Shown one piece after another: positions 1-12,614 of a DNA stretch of 64,000 nt (positions within the stretch are counted from its first letter, which is position 1; each line of letters opens with the position of its first letter). Source of the stretch: Phytophthora sp. 'mugwort' (lineage: Eukaryota > Oomycota > Peronosporomycetes > Peronosporales > Peronosporaceae). The notes beneath the pieces are model-generated. The model was not told the DNA's origin and made no database searches. It saw only the letters and a list, made by a program, of their open reading frames with translations. A program made the position numbers and the translations under genes. The DNA is taken from assembly GCA_033558025.1 (NCBI GenBank), contig JAUCEF010000002.1, positions 2,294,001 through 2,358,000 of the forward strand, read 5' to 3'.

Positions 1-667
1 CATACAACGACCTCTTCACCCCGTGCGTACTATAAAGCAGGACGGAAAAGATATGACGGACATATGACAACAGATAAGACGTTAGTGGGGTATGCGGTGA
101 CTACGACGTAATGACGGAGCTTTTCAGTATCTATCGATCGATGCGAACCTCATGCGTCTCAACGTCGGCGGAGGCGAACGAAGCCAACGCCGCGGTCGCC
201 AGCGCCATGAAGCGCGTCCACTTTCCCATGAATACAACTGCGGTGGGGCTAGACAGGAGAGGCAGCGGAATGGTGCCCGTAGCACGAGAGAGAGAGAGAC
301 TGAGCCGAGATTGCTGGCGTTTTCTCCACGCGGCGGAATGACCGCTTCGGTGGGCAGGTCACTAAAGTGATAAATGACATTGGTGTGGACCACATCCATG
401 CTTTCAACATGTCAATACCGTATTATCATGGGAGCTTTCAAGTTTTTTTACATCAGTCCGCCATGGTTGCGACAAAAACTACGTCGAAAATACGCATTTC
501 GAATGCTTGTTACAATATAATGAGGTATATTTGCGTTTCCGTTTTCTCAGTGAGGTACATTGTTGTCACTTAACTTCTTTGGGTAACGACATCCTATGAC
601 CTTGTCGGCAGTTGTCTCTCATCACCTGCCCTCTCTAGTGCTGTGAGCCTAGAGGCTCCGCCTGCTT
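1..667. other. No recognisable gene
   Basis: Only short overlapping open frames of 60-90 codons on both strands, with no family motif. The right part (about 580-667) directly follows the last LINE codon and may include that element's 3' untranslated tail, but no clear poly(A) or target duplication was seen. Confidence 0.5.
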
Positions 668-2280
668 TTAAGGCAGGACGGTCTCGAACCCCGAGGGGTC
701 CTCTGTCTGATTTTTTCCCAGCCAGTGACCTACATCGCCAGCTGCATAAGCATATATGTCGTCCCAGTTCGACCCGACGTCGGGGATCCGACAGGGTTGT
801 TGTTGCACACTGCGACGAGTGTCCATGGCCTTGTTGGCCAGTGCGTCTGCCATTTTGTTATAAGCGCGAACGTGGTGTTGCCAAGACATCACCCCGATCT
901 GGTCGGCAAGTCTTCTGCTTTGCCAGTAAAGAGCACTGAGGTGCTTGGCTCGCGGTTGTGTCCGTGTCGCCTGCTGGCATATGATCATGCACTATCCCCG
1001 ACGACGTGGAGCGGAGCCCATCTATGATACATACAAGCCTGTAGACCCATGCGTAACCCCATGTTTTCCACCAAGTTGTTGGTGGTCGTCTTCGCGGCTA
1101 AGGACATGCTACGGACCCAGCAGATTTCGTGTCCAATGACGCCGGCACCCACACGAACCACGACAGCACCACTGCCTCGGGGGCCGGGATCGCCTCGAGA
1201 CCCTCCGTCAAAGAAGAGAAGATATCGCTTCTTGCCGACTGGGTTGTATGACAGTGTTGGCTCCCAACCCCTGCGCAGGACGTGCTGCACTGCTCTCGAT
1301 GCACGCGCCATCGTGTGTTGCTGTGCCCCCCCCCCTGTCAAATGCAGGTGCACGGTTTCGTATCCTCGTCGCAGCCTTGCCGCGATTACGGAGCGGTGGT
1401 AACCTGAAGTCACGTCATTCTGCGGGTCAAAATTTGAAACTCTCCATCTCCAGATATAGTGAAAAAGAAACGCGGTGCCGATTCTCCAACAGCTTTCCAC
1501 CACCTTGGTGACCCCAGATGCCAGCTTGTCTGCTTCCGCGGCCTTCAAAAGTGGGAAGAGTTCATCCACGGCCTCCCAGACGCCGGCCGGTATATTGGGT
1601 ATGATCATTCCAAAGCAGGCTTCTTCCAGTTTAGCCAACTGTAATCCTGCCCGCTGCCATCGCTTGAGGAACACCGCGCGCATTTCCGCTGCCGCCGGGC
1701 ACGTCCAGAACACGTGATGCATATCGACTCTCACTAGCCGGATGCACCTCGCGTGAGGGCACCCTATTTGTTCTCTGGTGGTGTCGTATAGTGAGAAAGC
1801 ATGGTTCTTCAGCCGGAGGAGCAACTGCTCCCCCAACAGTCCTAACCCAACTGTCCGACGAAGCCTTCGCCACTCGAGTTGGGTAAGCCCATGTGTCGCT
1901 TGAGTGCTTTGACGTTCCCATTTTTCGTGGCGTTCAATGGTGCTACGGAAACCTCGTTTCCGTGAAGCCACGGTCACCGCCTGTTTGAAGTGCTGACGTG
2001 AGGGGGTCCATCGCCGCTGCCCGGTCCATAAGCAAACCAGTCTGCCCACGCTTGGGTGCGTATGTACGTGAGCGACTCTCACGTCCGGCAGCAGATGCAT
2101 CGTCACAAACTTAGTCAATCGCCTGTGGTTGATGATGATGGATTTCCGGAGAGGGGAGTCCCGGCTTACTGTCAGACACGCCTCCGGCGGTACCGTGCGA
2201 GTCATCTCTATCATCGCCGAATGCTGCGGGGGCTTTGCAGTCAAGCGCAGCTCTCGGCTGTGATTGGCCCAGTACAGCAT
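668..2280 (-). pseudogene. LINE pol C-terminus: zinc-binding domain and RNase H
   Basis: The long frame at 985-2280 starts with the post-RT connector, then a cysteine/histidine cluster (CPHARC...HHVFWTC, the zf-RVT type) and then an RNase H start with FDGGSRGDPG, carrying the first catalytic Asp. The later NNLVE motif gives the Glu and VVGDS the next Asp. The frame stops just after GDSA at 985. The rest of the RNase H, including HHVRAYNKMADALAN with the fourth motif, continues in the frame at 668-988. The break therefore looks like a single-base deletion inside RNase H. The protein would remove the RNA strand after reverse transcription. Assignment to RNase H is firm; the exact LINE clade is not determined. 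Confidence 0.8.
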
Positions 2281-4967
2281 TCACGGGAATGATGCAACCA
2301 AAAGCCGGACCAACAGTTCAATCTGCTTCCTCATCCCCGAGGTTCTCTGTTTGATCGGGCATAGCGGCGTGATCGTGATCCGACCTTCTCCGTGGCATCT
2401 CCAGTGTAGTATATCTCTTACCCGCAGCCTAAATCGACAGAGTCTGCTGAAATCCTTCTTGTTCGTGGTGATCCCCGTGACACCGATGTAAATGCGGAGG
2501 TCAGCAATTTTGACGTACGACAACCATTCCAGACACGAGTTCCCCAACAGTTAGTTTCTTCTCTGCACGAATGAATTGTTGGCATATTGCTCCATGCATC
2601 GCTGATCCATCTACCTCAAGGGTGGTGTCCGTCCAGCTGATAGCTAGCATCTCGAAGTGTACTGCCCGTGTGAACAGTGCGGCCGCCCTGGCATCCCTGC
2701 AGGTGTCTCTGTAGTTCTGCCCGTGACCGTGACCAGCCTGCGACCGGTGGTCCACATGGTGGTGCAGCGCCGGTATCCCGTCTTCGTTGTGACTTCGAAA
2801 TTCGGTGTGAGATACACCGCTGGTGTTTCGAGTGACGAGTGTTGCTCCAGGAGGATGTTCCCCACTACATGATCTTGCTGCGTCCCGTGGACGCCCAATT
2901 GGAGACCGCTACTGCCGCCATCGCCATCAACTCACTTCGTAAATCCGGCACCGCTAACCCGCCGTGCGTGCGTGGTAAGGCAGCAAGATCCGCGTCCAAG
3001 GAGATTGACCGTTCGCGTCGAAGGCCAAGCGTGCCGACCAATGTACGTGAGCTTGGAATTATGTTTATGGACGCAATTAAGCTTCTTTGGTCCACTGTCG
3101 TGGTTTTTTGCTGGCCATGTGAAGTCGTGCCTGGATTTGAGCGTCCGCTATCGTCCACGTGTGTTCCTCATCTCTTTTGCTCCCCACGTAAATGCCAAGA
3201 TAACGTCCTTGTTGCTCCGGATCCTGGAATTGAAGCGGCGCCGGCAATATTCCCCCTGTTGAGGCGCCCTCGGGTCTGAGCGCGATCACCATAGTCTTCG
3301 TCTGATTAAGCTGAAGACCCGAGACTGCGCCAAAGTCAGTCGCCACCTGAAGCAATGTGGCGACATGCTCCGGCGACTCAAGATATACGGCAGTATCATC
3401 CGCGTATCCCGCTACTCGGACCTCAACTTTTCCACCGGCAGATCTCATATGACGCCACGTAATTCTGTGTGCCTTTCTAGTTTTTGGTAGAGTGCATCTA
3501 GCGCCAACATGAAAATTAGAGGGGCAAGTGGGCAGCCCTGCCTAATGCCGCTCCGAACCTCCACTTGCCGGGACTTGAAGCCGTTCGCTAAGAAGCGCAC
3601 CGTTGTGCCGTCGTGAGCAAACTCACCGCCTCAATAAACTGTTCTGGATAACCGTGCTGGCGTAACGCTTTGATTATGAAACTGTGCGCTAACTAGTCAT
3701 ACGCCTTCATGAAGTCGAGTAACATGACCAGTGCCTCCTCCTGTTCTGTGCCATCTCCCACTGCCGTTTGAGCTACTTCAAAGCAGTGCAAAGTTTCGTG
3801 GATAGTCCGGCCAGGGACGAAGCCGATTTGGTTCGGGTGTATCCGATCGTCGAGGATCTCCCGCACTCGGGTCGCCAAATTCCTGGTGAATACCTTGTAA
3901 TCGGTGTTCAACAATGCCAGCGGCCGATAGTTCAGAGCCTGATGCGGATCTCCGGTTTTTTTGAGACAGAAAATGTCTGCCTCCAAGAAAGATTCATGAA
4001 AAACGCTCGCGGAGTACCACTGATTGAAGAGCACTGCAAGTATTGGCACAAGTTCGGCTGAATACTCGCGATACCAACCGTTGCCCAGGCGATCCGGTCC
4101 TGTTCCCTTCCCTTCCTTGCAGGCCTGAATTGCTGCATCAATCTCCTCCTCGGTTATAGGTTTGATGATATCCTTTTGTTGCTGCGTCGGTTCGGTAAAC
4201 CTTATCGATCCACCCGACCACCGTGTCCTGGGTGTCGGATCTCGATACCTGCTGTTGAAAAATCGGGCTCCACGCGTCTGTGAAGATGTCTGCTTTCTCG
4301 TGAACCCCTCTCTTCGGGCAGCCTAGAATTGGGTCTAGCTTTCGAATTGTATTGTCTGCGAACTTGCTAGAGATGCGTCTGAAGAAAGCCTTTGTAGTTT
4401 TCACATCCCAATAAGTTGCAGCAGCAAGATGCCGCTTCTGGTCCAGCAACGCACGGTCCCTTTTACAGTCCGCAATTGCTCGCCGTAGCCGAGTAGCCAG
4501 CGAAGATCCGTGCACATTTTCTATAGTCATTGCATCAAGCCCGTCCGTGATCGAATCCACCGTGGCAGGACCTCCATCTTCACTTTCGGCTAGTCATTTT
4601 GCTGCCGGCACAACCGCCGCAACTTTTGACTGTACGTGTTTCGTCGACCCTTGCGCCGCTTCCTGATCTCTACGCGGGTCGTTTTGATGAGATGTATCTT
4701 CAAGTCGTCCCACCAGCAGGCTGTATCGGCCGCATTGACCCCTCCCTGTGTGATCCTCTGCTGGAAGGAAGTCAACGCCTCCTTTGTACGCTGCAGCACC
4801 GCCTCCTCGGCAAATCCTGGAACTGGGTGCACTTTGGCGGGTTTTGTGGTGCGAATAGGGTCATCAGGTTCTGTAGGTGCAGTTTGCACCGTAATGATCC
4901 GTGTGGCCCCAGGAGCCACTAATTCCCTCCTGAGACCCAGGAATGGAGATGCGCACCTACATACCAT
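2281..4967 (-). pseudogene. LINE reverse transcriptase, fragmented
   Basis: Pieces of one reverse transcriptase lie in successive minus-strand frames. The segment at 3693-4049 has the finger/palm signature YRPLALLNTDYKVFTR, then GFVPGRTI and LLDFMKAYD with the first catalytic Asp. The segment at 3077-3448 has the YADDTAVYLES catalytic box followed by GLQLNQTKT. The segments at 4138-4560 and 4590-4967 form the helical linker between endonuclease and RT. Frames at 2281-2547 and 2501-2755 are the thumb and connector. Catalytic Asp residues are still present, but at least six frame changes or stops separate the parts, so no full-length polymerase can be made. Confidence 0.85.
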
Positions 4968-5062
4968 TTATCGAGCCTGGCCGTGGCTGCTCCGTACCCC
5001 AATACGGTGTAGGGATAAGTGTGAGTCTCCTCTTGGTGTCTGTGCAACTCTCCCTGTCGCCA

Positions 5063-5771
5063 TTATCTTGGCCTTGCTGACTCTATCGGGTCAATAACCC
5101 CCCAGCAAGCAAGCAGTGTCCTCAGCGCCAGTGAGTCATGTGCTGTCTTTCTTGTTGTGTAGCTGCGATCTGTCACGTCGCCCAGCGTGCGGTTGAAGTC
5201 TCCTCCAACCGCGATCAGAGCACCGTGAGGCATTTTTAGTTCAAGAATGCTTCTGTAAAATGTTTCTCGGTTGGCTGCCCGATGAGGGGCGTAAATGTTG
5301 ATGACCACCATGATCTGTCCAAATATCAGGCCTTGGACCGCCATAAAGTGAGAGCTCCATTGCCGCTCAAAGATTGGTCCAACGTCTACAAAAGCGCCGT
5401 ACGGATCTCTCAAAATTCCCACGCCCGCTTTCTTGTTTTGCGGGTGACCAAATTGAACGGGTGGGACTCCCTTCCCCTGTGCGAAATCCCCATCCGCGCG
5501 AGTAGTGCTGAACGAACGCCCCGACGTCTGTACTCTCTAGATGGGTTTCTTGCAGTAAATACACGTCGTTCCGGCCATGATTGCCTTGACTCCGTATGCT
5601 GCGGAACCAAACGTCTCGGTCAGTGGCCGTCCCGCCAAAGCCATTTACATTCTGCGTTACGCAGTCAAGGTCCGGTCTGCCACATGGAGGCCTCCCGCCT
5701 CCATTCCTGATTGCTCTGCGCAATTCCGTTCTCTTGCTATACCTGCCTCTGTTGCTTAAGCCTCTCTGCAC
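5063..5771 (-). pseudogene. LINE AP-type endonuclease, frameshifted
   Basis: The minus-strand frame at 5367-5771 begins the fold with CVTQNVNGFGG, followed by VYLLQETHLES containing the metal-binding Glu. The frame at 5063-5422 continues with MVVINIYAPHRAA and then IAVGGDFNRTLGD, the GDFN motif of the exonuclease-endonuclease-phosphatase family. In an intact LINE this domain nicks the genomic target and supplies the primer for reverse transcription. A frameshift near 5.40 kb splits it. The motif set and order leave little doubt about the family. Confidence 0.85.
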
Positions 5772-5930
5772 GAAAACGGTTTGCCACGCTGAAGACCGGA
5801 AAACAAATCGCCTAGGGTCCGTTGTTCTCTGTAGTTTCGCCGCTCGGAGGCTCCGTCATCTGATTTTGTAGATTCGTGTTGGAGCTGAGGCCCCTTTACT
5901 CCCCTCCCTGATGTTGGTGCTGGTCAATAT

Positions 5931-6794
5931 CTAACTGCCCCCCATCGGGGCTACCAAATTTGCTTGAGAAGGACCTTTCGCAAAATGCTGTTGTCGAGCT
6001 TGCCTGTCCGACCGCTGCTGCACCTGGGCCAACGGTGTAGCAACTGTAGTAAGAGTTGGTGAGCCCTTAGTTCGAGGAGGAGGATTGGGTGCCTGAATTG
6101 GCACCTTGTCTCCCCGGCGAGCGTAAGCTCTGCCTGCTACCTGTGGAGCTGCATTCCAGCTATTGTCTCGGAGAACGTCCGTGCATAGCTGTTTTACCGC
6201 CTCAGTCGAAGTGAACCACGCAGCCCGCACTGCCCTTGGAGTCGCTACTAAAGCGCATCCTGACCATCCCAAAATTACGTAAGTTAATCATTGGAGAATT
6301 ATCCAGTCTCCGACTTCCATTTCTTGCGGTTGATACCGCACCACCACCACCGGCAGTAAACTATGGAGCCGATTCCATCTGGCCTTTTCACGTGCAAGCT
6401 TATAACACGATTCGGATATAGATTCACACGCTTTGAGCCGGCCAGTGCAATGCGATCGAGCTCGCTCCGTCATTTTCTTACTATCCTTCACTACTCGCAG
6501 GACAGCAATCTGTTCCGCGTACACTTCGTAATCCCCCCAGGCCTCTAGAAATTTGGCAGAGCTGGCCTTGATCACTAGCTCTGGGAAAGGAAGGGCTGTG
6601 AAGACCTCCCTGCAAACGTTTATGTGTTCCAGCAACCAGCTTTGAAGTTGCTCTGCAGTCATGGAATCTTTGCTGGTATGAAGTCCATGCTTCCTCCCAT
6701 GCTTACGTCGCCACGTCAGAAGCGCATCTGTCTTAGCGTCATTACACATCCGGCGTCTCCTAACGTCCAGGGCATCCAAGTCCTTATCCGCCAC
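5931..6794 (-). pseudogene. LINE inter-domain segment, helical and charged
   Basis: Two minus-strand frames (6288-6794, 168 codons, and 5931-6272, 113 codons) lie between the OTU-like domain and the endonuclease. The first is rich in Arg, Lys, Glu and Ala with predicted long helices (for example DVRRRRMCNDAKTDALLTW and SKKMTERARSHCTGRLKACE). The second is basic and Pro/Gln rich. No named domain was recognised. Their position shows they belong to the LINE polyprotein, probably as an RNA-binding or spacer region. Confidence 0.5.
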
Positions 6795-7014
6795 ATTGCG
6801 AGTATGCGCGCATACGTATTTGAGTTAATCTCTTCGGGAATGCCTCCGATCTTGGTTTTCTGAGCCTCCTCTTCTGCGCTCGAGGTTGTAGACGATTGTG
6901 TCTCTCCAACATAATCACAGTAGTCCGTGTGCTGTTGTAATTACGATTCCGTCTCCACTGCCAGCTGCTCGCATACGTCCATCAGAAGAGGCCGCTGATC
7001 TAAAGTGATGTCCT

Positions 7015-8004
7015 TTAGTGTGCGGTGACCGGCATTAAGACGCTCACGCATGTCCGGGTCCAACGTGGATTCCATTGACGAAGGAGTGCGCTATGATGGA
7101 CCGCATAGAAGTGCTGCTCAGCGTGCCGGAGCACAATCAACACAGGTACCATCCCGTTCATCTTGTACTCCTCAAAAATCGTGACTGCACGTTCATGCGA
7201 TAAAGTCTCCACTGCTCCACTTTCAAAGATCGTGCCTCCGGTCTTGTGTGATCCCTATATAAGTACCGCTGTACGAATGAAGCTCCATCAGCCAGTTCGT
7301 CGATGACGTAAATTGTTTCGCGCTCGTATTGAGTCAGTCCTCGCAGGAATGCCCCGCCAGCCCAGAACCCTGCTGGCCGGGTTGAAGTTACGGAGACGGC
7401 TCGTTCCCGCTTGTAGTGTGCGTACAATTCCGCCATCGCTGTTGCCGCGGACTCTGGTTGTGTTCTGTCCGGGTAAATGCGGGACAGCTCCGCATATGGA
7501 TCGAGTAGACCTAGCTCCACGTCGCTTACAAGGTTTCCTATCGTGATCGTGTAGACGTCATGTTTGCGGACATTTAGTTTCTTGATGATCGCCTTGTTAA
7601 GCTTGTAGCCAATTGCAGTCGTTGACACTCGCGTGGTGTGCGTGGGGCAGGCGATTGCCATCAGGGGGTACGGAGAACAGCTTCCCATGGAAAGGCGACA
7701 GCCAGAAGCCGACAGGCTGCGCTGGGGTCGAGCTAACGACCTTAATCAACTCCCACTCTTGAGACTGATCACTTAACTGAGAAGAAATTGCAGGAGATGC
7801 TGGCGTTAGCCGGGCTGGGTGTCCGAAAACTGGCTGTGGTGCCGGTTTTTGAATCGTACTACCTTCTGTGAGTGACCGTTCTCTCTTGGAAGTTGAGCTC
7901 TCTGCGGCAGTAGTGGTGGCGATATCCGGGTATGCATACGGGGCATCACTCACGCTCTCCCTTTCCGAGTTGTCGGTACCCAACGGCGAGGATGCCCGCG
8001 ACAC
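7015..8004 (-). pseudogene. OTU-like cysteine protease domain of the LINE, catalytic Cys lost
   Basis: At 7597-8004 the minus strand reads FSVPPDGNRLPHAHH. OTU proteases have an Asp-Gly-(Asn/Asp)-Cys box there; the codon at 7651-7653 is CGC (Arg) instead of TGC (Cys). The overlapping frame at 7158-7688 continues with FWAGGAFLRGLTQYERETIYVIDE, matching the WGG-type middle part of OTU folds. The frame at 7015-7212 has LIVLRHAEQHFYAVHH, matching the C-terminal strand with the catalytic His. The domain is thus present in order but split over three frames. OTU domains cleave ubiquitin-like conjugates or the polyprotein itself; the role in LINEs is not established. Family assignment is by motif only. 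Confidence 0.6.
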
Positions 8005-8066
8005 TGTCGTGCGTTAATGGTTCTCCAGCTCCCCTACTTTCATTTCCTCGCCCTCGCTCTCGGGGC

Positions 8067-9780
8067 TCAGAACAGTGTCCGCATCCGGTAGCTGCTCTCG
8101 GACGCCCGTGTCCTCCATGTCTTCGCATCATCTACATCATCATCCTCCTGTAAGGCAGCGTATCCGTTGAGGAGCTTGCTCCCCTGGGCCACGAAGGCGT
8201 CGAACTTCAATTGGCGGCGGAAATTGTTTTGGACATGATGGTTCTGTGTCTGCCCCTGTTTCGGCTGCGTGCCCTTTGTGACCCGCGCTCGTTGATTCAG
8301 AAAGGCTGCCTCACATTCGCAAGTTGTAGCCCCCTGTAAGAGTGGTGTAGGCACCACTTCTCCACGGTCCTTAGTCACATCACCGGGGCTGTTGACCTGA
8401 ACTTCGTCAGCTATCTTCCCCCCATTTACCCGTATGAGCACTCCGGCAGTTGTGGCGGTTAGCGCTCTGGATTCTTTATCTGCATCTAAATGCTTTGCCG
8501 CAGCGACTTTGAGCGTCGTCGTGAACTGCTTGACCATCGCTGTTTGTACTTTGCCAGGGCTGATGGAAGGGACGCGGCTGGTCACGCCGGTGAAAAGCTT
8601 GGTATACCTTGCTATCGTGGTGTTAACCCGAGCCTCCATCGTTTTGCACATCGTTGCCGAGTGTCCTGGGCTGTAGCAGCGGAAACACGGATTCCGGAGG
8701 TGCAGCCGATGGTGATGCAGAATCACCGGGTATCCTTCCAGTTTGACGCACGTCACCTCTCGGAGCGATTGAGGGCAAGAAGTGCTGCGGAAAGTGACCA
8801 GCCAGTGGTCCCTATCTAGGGCTGATGATCCGGTTGCCTTGGTCGGCCTTGCAACTTGAACCACCGGCACACCGGCCATGTGTTGGAGTGCAAGGTGCAG
8901 CGCTGTGGCCCCAAACTTGCCAGTGTTCATCACCTCGATTTCGTAACACAGCGCGAGCTGATTTACAGTCATTGTTCCCGAAGCTGTGGCCCTGTCAAGT
9001 CCCGTGGTGTCCTTCAGCGTGATCAAGGCGTTTCTGAGTCACAACGTCGCGTTGATCCACGGAGTGCACGCGAGTGTGATGCGAAGACAAACGTGAGTAC
9101 CATCAGACGTCTTATCATGTTATGACCCACACTGGAGTTGGTATTCGCATCAAAGATGAGATTCAGAATTGTGCGCTGAGCCACTCCCCGTCGTAGTCGA
9201 ACCTCTGGCGGAATCGTCGCTGTGAGACGATAGAGTAGATACTGATCGTGAAAATTTCGCTGCAGCACCGACAATACTTAGTTAATGAAAAATGGAGGAT
9301 GTGACAGCTCCTGCGCCCCCCTTCAGGTACTCTTGAAGGATTGTTTCTTCGCGTTGCGTCATCTCCCGTAGATGAGTATCTGCTCGGAGTGAAAAGGGTG
9401 GGCAGCATCAGCTAACATGGCAGATTGCGTCCTAGCGTCGTCCGACTTCGCAGGCCCAGTCCAGCCCTTCAGCAAGGTTGCCTTGAGTCGCTCTGCTCCT
9501 CCCTCCTCCTATGCGCCTGGGCGCTTGGGTCGAAAGATTGCAGCATAGGCTTCATCGTCGGCCTTTTGGGGGCCTTGGTCTCCATCCCGTCGTTGGATGG
9601 TCTGGGTGGTTCTCCTTCACGGTATGGTGCCGCCCCATGAAAGGGGCCCGGCGCCTCCTCAGAGGCTTTCCCTTGAGCAGTAACTTGGCGGCCACCTGCT
9701 AGCGCTTGGTGCTGCTGCTCCGGTCGCGGGGGGATAGTTTTGTCGCCCCCATCCGGGTCGGGCGGCGAACGTCTTGCCAT
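8067..9780 (-). pseudogene. LINE ORF1 (gag-like, CCHC zinc knuckle)
   Basis: The frame at 8067-9026 (319 codons) contains CFRCYSPGHSATMC, a C-x2-C-x4-H-x4-C zinc knuckle typical of nucleic-acid-binding ORF1 or Gag proteins, followed by a charged, Gln- and Lys-rich tail. Frames at 9023-9408 and 9469-9780 continue the protein towards its N-terminus; the outermost begins MARRSPPDPDGGDK and is Pro/Arg rich and probably disordered. The product would coat the LINE RNA. The reading frame changes at about 9.02 kb and again near 9.4 kb. An RNA-binding role is inferred from the knuckle and from the position upstream of the endonuclease and RT. Confidence 0.7.
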
Positions 9781-10266
9781 CGCAGTCTTCGTACAGTAGT
9801 GGTGGTCCCTGGGTCCTCTTGCGGCCTAAACAGCCAATCAGCGAGTGATGAGGTAAATGGTTTTTGTTAGACCTCAAATGAGCACAATTTTCGTTGCTTT
9901 TCTTCAGGCTGTACTCCCGAAAATACATTGATGCAGCAATCATTGCAATCATTTCGATGCAATAATCTATTTTGTTGCTACCCTTGTTTATACAAATTAT
10001 TTTTTATCTGGTTGCTGATAGCTCAACCAATAATTTATTTTCGCGCAGTCTATCCAAGCGACTGACCTGTGCTCGTTGGAGCGCTGTGAAGCCTATCCAC
10101 CAATCACTCGTCGAGTGCCTACAGAAGCGTCGCCGCTTCGAGTGACTAGCGCCGAAATGTATTTTGCATCCCGCGTTTGAATTCCTGACTAGTCAGCGAA
10201 TGTGTTTGTAAAGACGGCAACATGCTGTTCATATTTATTGTACAGTACATCAAAAGAGCCTCAACT
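9781..10266. other. Intergenic, AT-rich, no gene seen
   Basis: This stretch separates the 5' end of the LINE from the 3' end of the first GH5 gene. It holds short AT-rich blocks around 9.95-10.03 kb and no coding signal on either strand. It may contain the 3' untranslated end of the GH5 gene. Confidence 0.5.
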
Positions 10267-12241
10267 CTATCTGTCGTTAACAGGAAAGCATGGGAACTTG
10301 CGTAGATTAGGCATCGCGTCCATGGGTGTAAACGCGTCTAGAAACTTGCTGTTTGGCGACAACCAATCGTCGAGCAGCATGCCTTCCGTGAACGATCCTT
10401 CCGTGTCGGCTGGGTTGTATTGATATTCACTTTCCGGGTTGAGTGACCACATGAATCCTCCAGCGTACTCTTTTTCCATGAGTACTTGAATTGTCAAGTC
10501 TGTTGTGCGCTTCGTCGTTTTTTCGGGGTGGGCATCTTTATTGTACAAGCCAGCGAATTCTCCTAGAAGCAGCGCATATTTCTTTTCATCTGCTAAGAAG
10601 CCAAACATATGATTCATCGTGCCTTCCACACGTGCATGAAGGTCTTCATTTGAAAGCTCCACATACGTAGAGAAATCGGAAGTCGTTCCGTCTCCATAAA
10701 AATATCGCTGTGGCGCTACAGCCGTCGTATAATAATGCGGGGCCCACACCATCTTGTTTTCAATCGTGAACGTAGGACGAGCCTTTCCTGCCTTCTGTAA
10801 GCCACCACCCCACCAGTCGTAATAATCAAGTTCTTCGCCATCGATCGTGACTGTATGTGTAGAGACAACGCCCTCAACGAACCCCAGCCACTGCGGACAG
10901 TTGCCGTGCATGACCTTGGCAATTTTCTCGCAGCCCACGACGAAATCGTTCTCCTTTCCCGTTCCCCACGTTGCTTTCTCCGGCTCGTTTTTGAGGTCGA
11001 CCCCCATGACATTCCAGTAGTCTGGGCCACAGAGGGTCGACGAGACAATGTCAACTGCCTTCAGAAAATCATCTTGCGTCACGCCGAGATCTTCATCAAA
11101 CCATGTCGCTCCTGACTTTTTGTTCGTGAGTCTGTGCATGCTAATGAGCACGCCAATATTGCGGTACGCCAGCGATTTGACGAGTGTCTGCAAGGTTGAA
11201 ATAAAGTCCGTTCCGTTAATCGCGCGGTTACTTGAGAGATTGATCACCCCCTTCTGGGGCGGATTGTTGTTGAGAACGTTCTCGATAGAAACTGGCAATC
11301 TCACTGCATTAAAATTGTTTCGCGCCAAGAACGCCGCAACTTCATACTGTTTAGGACAATGTCATGAGTTTCTTTGGGGAAAAGTATTAAAAACAAAATC
11401 TAAGGGTCACTCACCGCTGTTGTCCCGTTCTCAGCGTTCTCCCAAAGCCCAAACGGAACTGCGAGAGCTGTCTCCATACCGAACCAGTTTACGCCCTTGA
11501 TCTGAATTGGAACTTCGGTGCCATTGGCAGCAATTGCCACGATTTGACCGTTCTTACTCTGGTAGTCGGGCATCTCGCAGGCTGCAGTATAACAAACGCT
11601 TTAGAAACGGTCTACTCTCCAAGACGTGAAAGAAAAACTAGTCTCATAACCTACTGACGCTGGTATCGTACGACTTGGGGTTGCCCACTTGGCCGTCATC
11701 TGAGATAATAATGTTGTCGTCCGTCTTCCCATCCTTAATCGAGCGTTTCCCTGCCACTTTCTGTTCGTATTCCATTGCACGTGCTGTGCGTGCTTCGTAC
11801 GTGTTGATAGCTCCTTTGGTAATGAGAGATGTGGAACCCACGACGAGAACAAGCAATAGCAGCAAGCCCGGCCATATCTAGCAGCACACCACCACAACAG
11901 CCCGTGTCAGTACCAGCCAACTCCGTGTATTGCGACCTCATAAACTACACACGCACCCTGTATTGCCCCTTGTAGTCTGATTCGTCTTCCGACTCGCCTG
12001 ACTTCTTGGCCACGAGACGCATGTTCTGGGACGGATCAGCCGTGTTGTTATATGTGAGCCGGTCCTTGTCCGAGTAAAAGGCCGTAGCCGGTAGCGTGCG
12101 TCGTGCAACAGGAACGAACTCGTTCCGAACAATTTCAGTCCCGATCTGCCACGGCGTCAGCGGAGTTGACAATCGTTCCCCAGGCCGCTCCACCACGAGA
12201 CTAGCGCGATGGTCCCTCATTATCGGGAAATAGCTGCCCAA
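10267..12241 (-). CDS. Membrane-anchored GH5 family glycosidase, copy 1 (three introns)
   Basis: Proposed exons on the minus strand are 12241-11957, 11877-11655, 11581-11415 and 11346-10267, joined at GT-AG introns of 79, 73 and 68 bp; the spliced length is 1755 bp (584 aa). The first exon encodes a polar cytosolic tail ending in DYKGQYR. The second opens with WPGLLLLLVLVVG, a single membrane span. The catalytic domain follows (GVNWFGMETALA, then LISMHRL). The acid/base Glu is in LKNEPEKATWG and the nucleophile Glu in GEFAGLYNKDAHP, the two clan-A Glu residues of GH5. The enzyme would be a type II protein acting on an outer beta-glucan. It is the most divergent of the four copies. The substrate cannot be told from sequence alone. 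Confidence 0.8.
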
Positions 12242-12614
12242 ACTGATGGTGGTGGTCCGAAACTGATTGACAACTGACGATGGTGTTGCCCTTTACGCGG
12301 CGGCGTCCGCGATCTCTTATCACCGCCTGTCACTGTCATGTGCCACGCAGCCACCAGCTGAGCAAATGTTGGACATCGCCGTGGTAAGGTGATCGCTGCG
12401 ATTAGGACTGTAGAAGCCACGTGACTGTAGAGGATGAGCACCCATTGCGCAGGAATACAGTTGGTTAGAAGTCAGGCATGGAGTCGAAAACGCGCTGATG
12501 TGCTTGCCAGTCTACAGGTGTTACAAAGGCAAGAGCAGCGTGATGCACGTAGATTTTATTTAAGCTTATCTTATTGTCTTAGAAACTTCGTACAGTATTT
12601 AACTACCATTCTCT
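12242..12614. other. Upstream region of GH5 copy 1
   Basis: No coding match. As copy 1 is on the minus strand, its promoter should lie here. A plus-strand open frame starting at 12434 runs into the GH5 relic in the wrong orientation and is not considered a gene. Confidence 0.4.

Larger units (their letters stand above)
668..9780 (-). mobile_element. Decayed OTU-bearing LINE (non-LTR retrotransposon)
   Basis: Reading the minus strand from right to left gives, in order, a gag-like ORF1 with a CCHC knuckle, an OTU-like domain, a helical basic segment, an AP-type endonuclease, a reverse transcriptase, a zinc-binding domain and an RNase H. That is the order of an endonuclease-type LINE with a C-terminal RNase H. 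Each domain sits in a different short open frame, so the element has accumulated many frameshifts and stops and cannot move by itself. No terminal repeats are present, as expected for a LINE. The exact 5' end (near 9.78 kb) and 3' end (near 0.6 kb) are estimates from the outermost coding matches. Confidence 0.85.
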
